A stretch of 64,000 nucleotides of DNA, taken from positions 337,409,250 to 337,473,249 of the forward strand of contig CATIUR010000001.1 of the NCBI GenBank assembly GCA_949592205.1. The letters run 5' to 3'. Numbering within the stretch: position 1 is the first letter of the stretch; each line of letters opens with the position of its first letter. A model generated the notes under the pieces. That model worked only from the letters and a program-made list of their open reading frames with translations. It was not told the DNA's origin and made no database searches. Origin of the DNA: Helichrysum umbraculigerum. Taxonomy: Eukaryota; Streptophyta; Magnoliopsida; Asterales; Asteraceae. Shown here piece after piece: positions 19,662 to 29,756 of the stretch. A program made the position numbers and the translations under genes.

Positions 19662-21890
19662 GTGCTAGAAGATTACTCTTTCAGCATTAACTTGTTGCCC
19701 TTCGGACTCGGGAGTTTTGGCAATTTTGGGAATGGATTAGTTGACGAAATTCAGGTGGAAATTGTATGTTTGAGGAAGTATTTCGTATACCACTTTAATG
19801 GTAGTGTAATACCTGAGATTTTCATAGAACACTTCAAAGACGAAAAGAAACAACTCATGGGCGTAAATGCTAATAAGTTAAAAACTCCAAAACATTCTGT
19901 TATTAACGATTCCCTCGAGGTCTTCCCGGAAAGACTTAGAAGGACTATATCCCTATGTACTCGTAAAGTTTTGTATCAATCTTATTCTTGGGGCAACCCC
20001 AGTTGCAAAAGCTCCAAATCGCTTAACACTATTTGAATGCAAGAGTTATTTAATTCTCTTTAAGATGCTCCAAGACAAGGGTTTTATTTGCCCTAGTCTT
20101 TTTCCGTTAGGAGCACCTAGTTTGTTTGTCAGAAAGAAAGATGGTTGTTTTCATTTGTGCATTGATTATCGTGAACTTAACAAAATTTACGGTTAAGAAT
20201 CGATGTCCTCTTCCAAGGATGGATGATTTGTTTGATCAACTTCAAGGTGTTCAGTGGTTTTCAAAAATCAATCTTCATTCTGGTTACCATCAATTGATGG
20301 TACATGAATCAGATATACCAAATACTGCATTTAGGACTCATTATGGGTCTTTTGGATTTCTTGTTATGACTTTCGGTCCTACTAATGCGTCTATAGCATT
20401 CATATATTTATCGACCACGTATATAAACCTTATCTCGACGAATTTATTATACTTTTCATTTGCGACGTTCTGAATTATTCTAAAACCAAGGAAGAGCATG
20501 AAGTTCCTTTAAGACTAATCCTGGAGTTACTTTTGAAAGAAAAGGTCTATGCAATATAATTGGAGTACGAAATTTGACTACAAGAGGTTTGTTTTTCTTG
20601 GTCACGCTGTGAACAAAGAAGTCAATCTTGTGAATTTTAGCAAGAGCAAAACAGTAAAGGGATGGAAGATCCCACGGTCATCATTGGAGGTTCTTATAGC
20701 ATTTAGGATTCACGGGCTATTATCGGCATTTTATCGAGAGTTTTTCAAAGACTCCTCAACTACTCACATATATATGTAAGAAGTTGTTGGGGTAAGAACT
20801 AAGAATAATCTTTTCAAACATTGAAGGATGCCTTGTGTAATGCATCAATTCGGACTCTTCCCGATGGATCGCAGGATTTCGTTGTGTATTGTGATGCATC
20901 CGACCGAGGTCTAAGTTGTGTGTTAGTTAAATGGGAGAGGTAGTCGCATTCGTCTCTTAACAACTTAAGGTACATGAAAATTACTATACTACCCACGAAT
21001 TGGAACTTGGAGCGGTGGTGTTCGTACATATGTGTTGAAGACACTACTTGTATGACGTAAAGAATTTTGTTTATACCGATCATAGGAGCTTTTAACACAT
21101 TGGTTTGTTGTTTGTTCTAAAGAAGTTGAACATGAGGCAAATGAGGTAGCGCGAATTGTTTAGCGGTTACGATTGTGAAATTCAATACCACCCGGGGAGG
21201 ATGGATGAGGTGGCAGCTGTTTTTGAATAGGAAGGAAAGAGTAAGCCAAGGTGAGTGCGAGTCAAAGTATGACGATACACTCTGGCATTAAGGGTAAGAG
21301 GTTCAAAGCACAAGATGAAGCGTTAAGGGATACTCGTATACAAGATGAAGGGTTGCGCGGGTTAGACAAACATTGGAACACAAAGTGGAGGAGATATTAC
21401 ATCTTGTGAGAAGATCATGGATTTCTTTTTCTAGGTGGTCTATGGACACTAGTAATTGATAGAATGACTAAGTCATCTCACTTCTTAGCTATCTGCGAGG
21501 ACTAAACGGTGGAGACACTGGCGAGGTTGTATATTAACAACGAAGTAGCAAGGCGTGGAGTGTTTGTATCAATTATATTTGATTTTGATGGTTATTTTAC
21601 TTCACAATTTTGGCAAATGTTTCAAAAAGTTTTGGGAATTCGTTTTGATATGAGGATGGTTTATCATTCTCGAACTAATGGACGGAGTGAGCGAACTATT
21701 CAGACATTTAAGAATATCCTTAGAGTGTGTTATCGATTTTGGTAGCAGTTGGGATACCCACTTACCATTGGACGAGTTATCATACAGCATAGTTATCATT
21801 CTAGTATTCAATGCGCATTATATCAAGCACTTCAGGAATGTAGGAGTCATTCATGGTAGTGTCGGCAGAAGTTGGATTAGAATCAGTTGA
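19662..21890 (+). pseudogene. RE3 degenerate pol (PR-RT-RH-IN)
   Basis: Homology to Tekay pol is recognisable in pieces across three frames. About 19662-20036 is the protease-to-RT linker (VFPERL-like). About 20000-20200 is the RT start with CIDYRELN, followed by a frameshift. 20196-20410 holds PLPRMDDLFDQLQ and SGYHQL, but the catalytic FIDD-type motif is not preserved. About 20815-21230 is RNase H with VVYCDAS then stops. About 21425-21745 is integrase (ISDRD-like motif altered, NGRSERTIQTF kept). Several stop codons and frameshifts make it non-functional. This damage far exceeds the LTR divergence of about 1.3 percent. Confidence 0.85.
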
Positions 21891-22465
21891 TTTGATTGAA
21901 ATAGTTCATGAAGCTATTGACAAGATCATTCAAATCAAGGAGAGGTTGGAAACAGTACGAGACAGGTAAGAGAGTTACGCAAATAAATGTCGAAAGCAGT
22001 TAGAATTTTATGATAGAGATCATATATTGCTTAAATTATTGCTTTGGAAAAATACCATATATTTTGGGAAGAAGGGGAAAATTTATACATAGGTTTGTTA
22101 GATCGCTCTAAATTGTTAAGCGTGTATAACATATCGATTGAAAGTTGTCACAAGAGTGAAGTGCTGCTCACGAACTATTTCATGTGTCAATTCTACGAAA
22201 GTGTTGGCCGATAAGGTCTTACACATGTTTCTAGGAGGAGTTTAAAGAGAACCACAAATAACGATGTGTAGAGAAAACTGGTAGGAACCATGGATTGAGA
22301 GGTCAACATGTTGGAGCACATGTAATTTTAATTATTAAGGTCCGATAGAACGGTGACCTGAGTATACTTTCAAATGAAAATATCAAGCCAAGCTTATATA
22401 TATGCACTTATTCAGTGATCGTGGTGACAATACGGCTCCGATTGAATTTCGAGACGAAATTCCTT

Positions 22466-22478
22466 AAACGGGGGGATA
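22466..22478 (+). other. RE3 polypurine tract
   Basis: aaacggggggata immediately precedes the 3' LTR at 22480. Confidence 0.8.
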
Positions 22479-22479
22479 C

Positions 22480-24776
22480 TGTGACATCCGTCACCAAAAA
22501 TGTAATTCGAAAATGTTCCAACTCCCAAAAGCCCAAACCCAACTAAACCCAACACCTCTTGAACCCTAGACCTATAAATATACCCTTAAACCTAACCCTA
22601 AAACTTTTCTATCACAAAAACATACAAAATCCCGTCCCAAAAATTCCAGTCACGAACATAGGTCGATTTGACCCATTTACGTTCGTTTTCAGCCTTTGGT
22701 CAAAACTACAAAGTTGTAGATCTCGAAGTTTTACTTGAAAATCGCGAGTTTAGGCCTCTGAAACACTCTAGATTATTTTATAAAAATTATTTCGTAAACT
22801 GCTGCTGTTGGTGACGAATTTTCAGAAACTTTGGTAAGTTTTCGATCCTATAATTCTCGTATACGTTTGATCGATCCACGAAAACGAATTCTAAGGGTTA
22901 TGCTCTCAATATTTACAGATTCTAAGGGTTATCATCGTGCGGTTTTCTCGTTGGTTGGTATAATTCTCTATCCGAATCTTCCATATAAACGTATGTGATT
23001 ATTTCGTATTGTCGTTTATTTTTGGTTCGATTCCATTGTATTCCTGGTACATGAAATCATTAGGATAATATTAAAATCAGTGTATAAGTGGTAGAATCGA
23101 GAAATATGATTGTGTTTGCGGTTTGGATTGTTTATACGAATGATTAGGGTTGATTATCTATAAACCCTAATCTGATCAGATTTTTATTTCGGTTTGAGAA
23201 GCTTGTAACTTGTTCATTTCATGGTAATTTTTGATGAAAAAGGAGTCTAAACTTAAGTACTTTGAGTATACTTTCAAATGGTGTCAGTTTCATGGTTAAA
23301 TGTGGAGAATAAGTTGGTCAAAATGATTTTACAAGTTTGTGTGTCAATTCTGAGTTTCTTGGTTCCAGATTTCGGTTAAGTTGTAGATTTTTGAAACGTG
23401 CCTTAAACTAAGATTTAGGTCTTGATATTTTTACTGGAGTTTCTTTAAATTTTTAAGTATTTTCTTTAAAAATATGATAATCATTTGAAACATATAAGTA
23501 TTTTAAGTAAATTAAAACTTTTGGGAAGTCAGAAAGAGTTAACGGTTTTGAGCAGATTACTTTGATGAATTTTTAAAAATAGTAAACTATTGAAATAAGT
23601 TCTGGAAAAATTACAGGATGTTCTTAACACCATGAAATGTCACTGGTAAAATTTGTAGAGTCAAATGATTTTATTAAGTCATGGTTTAAAATTCGTGAAG
23701 TGGTATGAAATTTCTGGACAGATTCTGAAATGCAAGATAGAGTAAAGTTACTGATATTTTGAATAAACGAGGATTAAATTTTGTAAAGCTACTTGAGAAT
23801 TGGTTGTGAGGAAACCTAGTAAAGGTGATTTGGACTTGGGATACAATGGAAGGACATAGATATGTCTAGGTTGTAACCCGTATACGTATATATTCGTTTG
23901 TAGATTGCGAGTTGTTTGGTGGATTCTTTTGAGGGAGATACTTACTTTGGTATTCAAGGTGAGTTTTCGTGGCCCCATTTTCTTACTTGTTTTACATTGG
24001 GGGAAAAGTATGCTCACATGATTTATCAATTATTTTCATGCTGTGATTACATTCTTTTATTTTGGACATATGTTGAATTGTGTGACACTAGGTGATTATA
24101 TGTCTAATGCTTACTTTTGGTGTTTGCATTAGAGTTTATTGGTTTGGTTGATGCCTACTTTTGGTGTTTGCATCAGTGTTTATTGGTTAATGCCTACTTT
24201 TGGTGTTTGCATTAAATTCTTTGTTGGAGTAGCTACTGCCATTTTGTATTTGCGATGCGGATTTGGGTCATACTCCTTAGTGGGGTGATGACAGTTGTTG
24301 TGGTTCAGTTGGTATTATGTTATTACACTATGTGCACCTTTTCATATGCATTGTCCTAACTTACTTTTGTCACAGCAAAATGTTTATTTTTATGGTGTCT
24401 GGTTTCAAACCTACGAAATTCACCAACATTATTGTTGACGTTTTTGAGCATATCTTTTCAGGTTATACTAGTGGACTTAAAGCAGAGGACAAGAGAACTT
24501 AGTGGACCTTTAGGGTTGCATTAAGAGTTATTCAAGACTTGTGGCATATCAATAAGGTTATTTGTGAAGGCTTGTTTTGCCTTAACATTGTAGTGTACGT
24601 TTGTTTGTAAGCTTTTGAATTCATTGTTGAAATGTATGCACGACATGAACCGTTATTCATGTTATTGGCATCATGACACATTGGATATTGTATTTCATAT
24701 AGAATTCTTTATAATGATGTGTTATGATCCTATCACCGTTGTACCCCGTTGTTTCCGCTTTAGACGGGGTGTGACA
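22480..24776 (+). repeat. RE3 3' LTR
   Basis: A 2297-bp LTR, one base longer than the 5' copy, with about 30 scattered differences. It is followed by the duplication cggag at 24777-24781. Confidence 0.92.
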
Positions 24777-25451
24777 CGGAGAGGGGTAATGATGAGGATT
24801 GCTCATCAGACTTCCAATCGTGGTGGTGCATCGTCATATCCTCAATCAAGCTCCATGCTTCATCATCAGTAAGTTTCATGAAGTTTCCTTGAGCTGCTGC
24901 GTCAAGATTGATGCGATGGTTAGGATCAAGGCCTCGGTAGAAGGTGCACACCTTGTCAGTCTTCGTCATTTGGTGGTTTGGACATTTCCTCAGTAAACTC
25001 TTGAATCGCTCCGATGCTGAGTAGATAGATTCATCGTGGGCTTGTTGGAAGTTTGCGATGTCATTCTTTGCCTGAGTTTGTTTGGACGGGGGAAAGTATC
25101 TAGCGAGAAACTTATTACCCATGTCGGTCCATGAGGTGATTGAGCCGGTCTCAAGTCCCTCAAACCAGGTAGAAGCATGTAAAGCGAGAGAATAGGGGAA
25201 CAAGTATAAGCGGATGATATCCTGCTCAACCCCATTCTACTTATAGGAGTTTGAAACCTGAATGAATTTGTCGATATGAGCGTTGGGATCATCACGGGGT
25301 AGACCGTGGAATTGGCAATTATCTTTTATGAGTTGTACGATGTGGTGTAAAGCTCAAAAGAAGCTCCGTCAATCACTGGATAGCTAATCGGTCCTCCTCG
25401 TCCTTCGATGGATGGTTTGGTGTTGTCGGTGAGAGTAACACGAGCGGCCAT
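24777..25451 (-). pseudogene. RE2 gag, N-terminal part
   Basis: A likely Met at 25449-25451 opens a gag reading MAARVTLTDNTK. A frameshift near 25345-25360 moves it into the frame with FHGLPRDDPNAHIDKF, a typical Ty3/Gypsy gag capsid block. After an in-frame UAG at about 25237-25239, the frame continues LFPYSLALHASTWFEGL and SLLRKCPNHQMTKTDKV to the RE3 insertion at 24777. The arrangement matches the Athila/Tat gag capsid. The protein would form virus-like particles. Breaks: one frameshift, one UAG, and the 8.9-kb RE3 insertion. The remainder of gag is at 15116-15917. Confidence 0.8.
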
Positions 25452-25670
25452 TTGTGGAAAACGGGAACGTCTTTCTTTGCGGATGGTGCAGAAAATCGAC
25501 TCAGGATCGGGTACGAAAATGAGAGATTCAGATCCGGATGATCTGGTCGAATATCGTTGTGGGATATGGGAAGATATTGTCGGTTGGAACAAGGAAAAGA
25601 AAATAAGAATGGGAAAGAAGTATCACTAAATAGAAAACTCGTCTGGATGCTTCAGAGTCTTACGATTAAC

Positions 25671-25688
25671 TCCCCGGCAGCGGCGCCA
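25671..25688 (-). other. RE2 primer-binding site (tRNA-Asp type)
   Basis: The minus strand reads TGGCGCCGCTGCCGGGGA, the Athila-type complement of tRNA-Asp. It lies six bases after the 5' LTR end. The identical 18-mer is used by RE4. Confidence 0.9.
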
Positions 25689-27479
25689 AAAACTTGTCGT
25701 CGCCTCAATCCGACACGGTCGTCAACGTAACGGAAGGAGGACACGGCAGTGGAGTGTTTTAAATTTGTAAAGCTGGGGACCTAAGTTTTACTACGGCTGT
25801 ATAGCAGCAGTATGACCTAGGGTCGTTCTTCAAGCTAATCGTATTGTGAAACGGGAGTATCAAGACAAGTTGTTTATTTTAGTGATGGGATTTTTAAAAC
25901 AGAGTTTGAGTGGGTTTTTGTTACTTAGGTCCGTAATTTAAAGCAATTAAATAAAAAGTAAATAAATGGAAAATAGAAATAGGGATGAAATCAGTATGGA
26001 GGAGATGTGTTTGTTATGACTTCGTTAGCTTATACGGGGGTGATGCTAGGGTTTTGATATGAAAACGTCTTTTAAAGGTTTGTGTCTTATCTGAGCTTAA
26101 TTGTTCGTAGTGTAAACACTAGTACCCTACTGATTGGGGAAACCAATCAATATGTCACTGAGTACTAGGCCAAATTGAGTCTGATCGGAGGAGGATGCTC
26201 AACTCTTCAACGTTATCCAGTGACGGAGTAACGACCCTTCTTGGAATGTTAGTTCATGGGTGCATGAGATAGAGTAACATACCCACTAAGGTTCCGACCT
26301 TTCTTAACACTACGGGGACAACGAAGTCAAACAAGGCATTTAAGATTAAGACTTGGTTTGGTAACTATTAACTTTATATTAATGGTCATATTTTAGTCTA
26401 GAGCTTTCATCACGGCGTACCATGCGATTATGCATTTCCACAGTTTTCCAGACCCGAGATGTACTAACGGTGTATAGTGCAATTAAGCATTTCCACAGTG
26501 TTCCAGATCTTTAGGTGTACAGTGCGATCAAACATTTCCACAGCTTTGAAGTTAAATCAGGATGTGACACAGTCTTCAACCACCGACATTTCTTTAGCTT
26601 CTACGTATTTGTACTTCACCGAAGGTGTTTCCAACGTTACACGAAGTACAGTGCCGTTTACCGTGGTCTTTCCGGGGTCACATACTTTATGGTCACTCTA
26701 TACTAGTTTAAACTAAGTTTGTATTAAAGCCCAACCATCTATGATATAAACCATCCCTCACTATTTCCCAATAAATCCCTGATTGATTCACGGTGTACTA
26801 TATGAAAGGTTTTAAACAGTATTTCCACAGCTACGCAATTCAGACCATGTTTACAGTTTCAGAAAACATAGATAGGTAGTGACCGTTTGATCAAGGTTCG
26901 CGACTCCTTGTCATAAAGGTTCTAACCACGTTTAATTGGAGGAAAGGCGATTAGGTTTAGAAATTCATAAATACAAGGTTAATAGATCACCGGTTTTCAT
27001 TTCATAATATACTTGGGATCATTATTTCCACAACGGATTATGCCCACGACTTTCATAGCTTCCACGTTCCGTACTACACACATAAGTGATGATTCCGGCG
27101 CTATACAAATGAAAGCCATATAACGTTACCTCCATTGTTTCATAATGTTATCCAATTATATGTTTAAAGCAGCATCACCCCACACATATATAACTAACTA
27201 CATCATAACAAACACACAAGGAAACTACTCACTACGCATAATAACAGGTCCTAAATCTAGCATAATAACAATAGCAATTATCATTATAACAGATAAGGAA
27301 AGAAGTAACCGTTAATAAAGCGTAGATTGAATAAGCGTTTAGAGAGAGAGTACAAGCAGAACTTCCGCAATATCCTTGATAATATTACAATAAAAGCCCC
27401 TGGACTATTCCCTACGCTATTACAAAAGTAGCCCCTCCGTTAGTTTCAGTTAAATACTAACTGAGAACTAACTGGATCA

Positions 27480-27605
27480 AACCCTAATTTTTAGAGAGAG
27501 AAAGAAAGAAAGAGAGTTTAGAGAGAGAGAGAGTGTGAGAGAGAAAGTGGAAATGGAGAAATGAATGGAATGATGAAGTGTGTGTGTTGTTGGAGGAGTG
27601 ACCTC
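27480..27605 (-). other. CT-rich leader of RE2 transcript
   Basis: On the minus strand, CT dinucleotide runs and ACAC tracts lie 60-120 bases downstream of the TATA box. This is typical of plant 5' untranslated leaders. Confidence 0.5.
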
Positions 27606-27615
27606 CTATTTATAG
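27606..27615 (-). promoter_or_regulatory. TATA box of RE2 LTR
   Basis: The minus strand reads CTATAAATAG, about 90 bp downstream of the GCCGTATACGGC array. Confidence 0.7.
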
Positions 27616-27700
27616 GCAAAGCTTGAAATCAGCCGTACAAGTCGCGAAGCACGCACGTACAAGCAAACGAAGCACAAACGGGCAGCATATGGGGTAACAG

Positions 27701-27775
27701 GGGCTGTATACGGTGTATAAAGGGCCGTATAAGGTCTATGAAGGGCCGTATACGGTGTGCAAGGCCGTATACGGC
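27701..27775 (-). repeat. Four 21-bp repeats with GCCGTATACGGC core in RE2 U3
   Basis: GGCYGTATAMGG cores start at 27702, 27723, 27744 and about 27764, a period of 20-21 bp (two helical turns). The last contains the perfect palindrome GCCGTATACGGC (27764-27775). They lie upstream of the TATA on the element's strand. Confidence 0.85.
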
Positions 27776-28306
27776 TTCCGTCTAATTTCGTTCGTTGCTT
27801 AAAACGTCCGTATCTCCTTCGTTATGCGTCCGTTTGACCTGATTCTTTTGCCCGTGTCTTCGTAATTCCGTTACGCTTCTAATGGTGCCAATCTCACTGA
27901 AATTGGATGTGTATAACTTTAGCATAGCCAAAATCACTTTATAGGAGTTTGTAACCGTCCTGTCTTCTCCGTTCTTTATCTGATTTGCATGATTCCTGAT
28001 TTTCTGATCTCAATTTTACCTATTACATCATATCATAAGGTTAGAATATGCTTATCATAGGATAAATGAGGGTGCGAGAATTGGTTGCTGCTTGTTTGCT
28101 CCGTTTTGCTCGTTATTCGGATGTTTTTACTGACTTTTGTAGCAACGTCTATATTTTGAGCACTTTAGTGAATTTTTGTGAATAATGATTGTTTTAGAAT
28201 GTTTTCACTAAAGATGTGCTCAAAAAGTGTGGAATAATGGCCTTGAAAACATGACTTTTTGCGTCACATCATATATGTACGAGTTATGTTATATAAAATT
28301 TAGACA

Positions 28307-29155
28307 AGTAACTGACTCGTTATTACTTGTATTTTCAGATCAGAAGGACACTCAGTGATATTAGACTACTGAGTAAAGAGACTAGGAATTCGGTGAGTGG
28401 AATTGTGACCCTCTGTTCAACCCAGTTGTAACAGGTTTGGTTACAACGGGTGAACATACCTGGCTATTGGTTATTGATTGTTTGGTTTATAATGGCATTA
28501 TTATGGTTATTCTGGGTTGATTGGTTGTTATTATTCCATGATGGCATGACTATTATGCATTATGTGACTATGTGGATTTTATTCAGAGGTCAACACTGGT
28601 TGGGTTTGTTGCTATTGTTTGGCTGACGGGGTTTCCGATACACATCGTTGATGGATGAACCCTAGTCAGTGAAGATAGCTTCAAACTATCGGTTAATCAC
28701 TGTGATGGTATACCAGTGGTTAAGGTGTTCTTGTGATGGCATACCAAGAACCGCCGGTCCTCTTTGATTGTTGTGGGATTATGTGTTAATTTGTTGTAAG
28801 ATTTGTTATTTCTGGATTGAACTGTCGGATACAGTTCCATTCACTTAGCTGTGAGCTAATCCCTCGATATTTAACATTTTGCAGATTATGTTTGGGATAT
28901 GGATTGGGCTTTGGGATTCTGGATGGAATGTTTGATTACTGCTGCGACTACTCTGATCTTTTGGGAATCTTGAAGTTATGTTTTGGAAATAAATATAACA
29001 CCCGGTCGCTAGTACAAGTTTTGTAATTATATAAGTATAAGTGTGATGATTTGAAAAATACAAATTTTGGTATATGTAAATATGGTTTGTTTTTATTGGG
29101 ACTCGCTTCCGGTGTTTTAATATTATAAAATGGTTTTAAATAATGGGGTGTTATA
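28307..29155 (+). repeat. Right half of a Tekay-like LTR
   Basis: This plus-strand segment has the same order of landmarks as the RE1 and RE3 LTR 3' halves. These include short phrases repeated as stem-like pairs, a gtgagctaat...catttt-gcag block and an ending ggggtgttata. No primer-binding site follows, so it is a solo or truncated LTR. Its left half is absent because RE2 begins exactly where it is cut, so it was probably RE2's insertion site. Confidence 0.55.
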
Positions 29156-29751
29156 GTTTAGTAGCAAGGATCAACCTCCTCAGCCAATGTCGTTAGCCGA
29201 AACTCATGCGCCTTTCTGTGGATTGTTAGAATTAATAAAGTAGGTTCTTAGATACATAATAAAGTGGAATTCTAAGCTCAGATTTAGAAAGCCATGTAAG
29301 ATCATGTAGGAAGTATGCTACCCTATCATATGCCTCATCATCCGCAGCTTTCTCCTTTACTCCATCAACACCATTCACTATATCATATCTCTGCATTTTA
29401 GAGCATAATTATTTAGTATACACCGGAGTATGAAAAGCATATAATATCCGACATATCAAAACCAGCCCAAATTGGCCCGTCAAGTATTTGCATAACCATG
29501 CCAGCTAGTTACACCCTATGTTCAAGTATTGTCATGCATCTATCTTTTTAATACCAAAAACTTAGGACTGTAGATATGAACAACAAATGTCGCCTCTCCT
29601 ATCACACATAAAATTAAAAAGTCCTTGAAATTCATATATACAAGCTTAAATAGAATTGATAAAATATCTCCATTTAAGATAAAAAAAATTTCTGCAAATC
29701 TGAATAGGTCAAACTATAGTTTAACATCAATACTTTGATCCATATATATAG
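29156..29751. other. AT-rich spacer left of RE4
   Basis: No ORF, RNA gene or repeat family recognised. It ends with the RE4 target duplication gatgt (29752-29756). It should be continuous with 44665 onward before RE4 inserted. Confidence 0.5.
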
Positions 29752-29756
29752 GATGT

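Larger units (their letters stand above)
15918..24776 (+). mobile_element. RE3: non-autonomous Tekay-like element in RE2 gag
   Basis: This 8859-bp element is flanked by the duplication cggag (15913-15917 and 24777-24781). Its LTRs are 15918-18213 and 22480-24776, starting TGTGACATCC and ending GGGTGTGACA. It has a tRNA-Met type primer-binding site and a G-rich polypurine tract. The LTRs differ at roughly 30 positions by eye (about 1.3 percent), mostly substitutions plus one 1-bp indel. Internal pol homology is broken by many stops and frameshifts and lacks a usable gag. It therefore probably moved using another element's proteins. Confidence 0.92.
11041..28306 (-). mobile_element. RE2: Athila-related gag-protease-X element lacking pol (visible part)
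   Basis: A minus-strand element whose 5' LTR is 25695-28306 and whose primer-binding site (25671-25688) is the Athila-type tRNA-Asp match. After removing the RE3 insertion (15918-24776 plus one copy of cggag), the frame runs gag, protease, then a long unrecognised domain, and stops at 12575. The next 1.5 kb to the RE1/Copia junction is non-coding and carries Athila-like signatures. No reverse transcriptase, RNase H or integrase was found anywhere in it. Its 3' LTR is not in view, either left of the window or lost with the Copia insertion. The reading frame has two UAG stops and one frameshift over some 1250 codons. It is older than RE3 and apparently older than the Copia debris and RE1. Confidence 0.75.
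25695..28306 (-). repeat. RE2 5' LTR
   Basis: The left end is fixed by the primer-binding site: the minus strand ends GGCGACGACA. The right end is inferred at 28306, where the minus strand would start TGTCTAAATT, giving a TGTC...GACA terminal match and abutting Tekay-like LTR sequence. Length is about 2.6 kb. It contains a TATA box (27606-27615), a CT-rich leader (+ strand GA tract at 27480-27545) and an array of GCCGTATACGGC-type repeats upstream of the TATA. The partner LTR is not in the window, so the right end is unproven. Confidence 0.65.
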
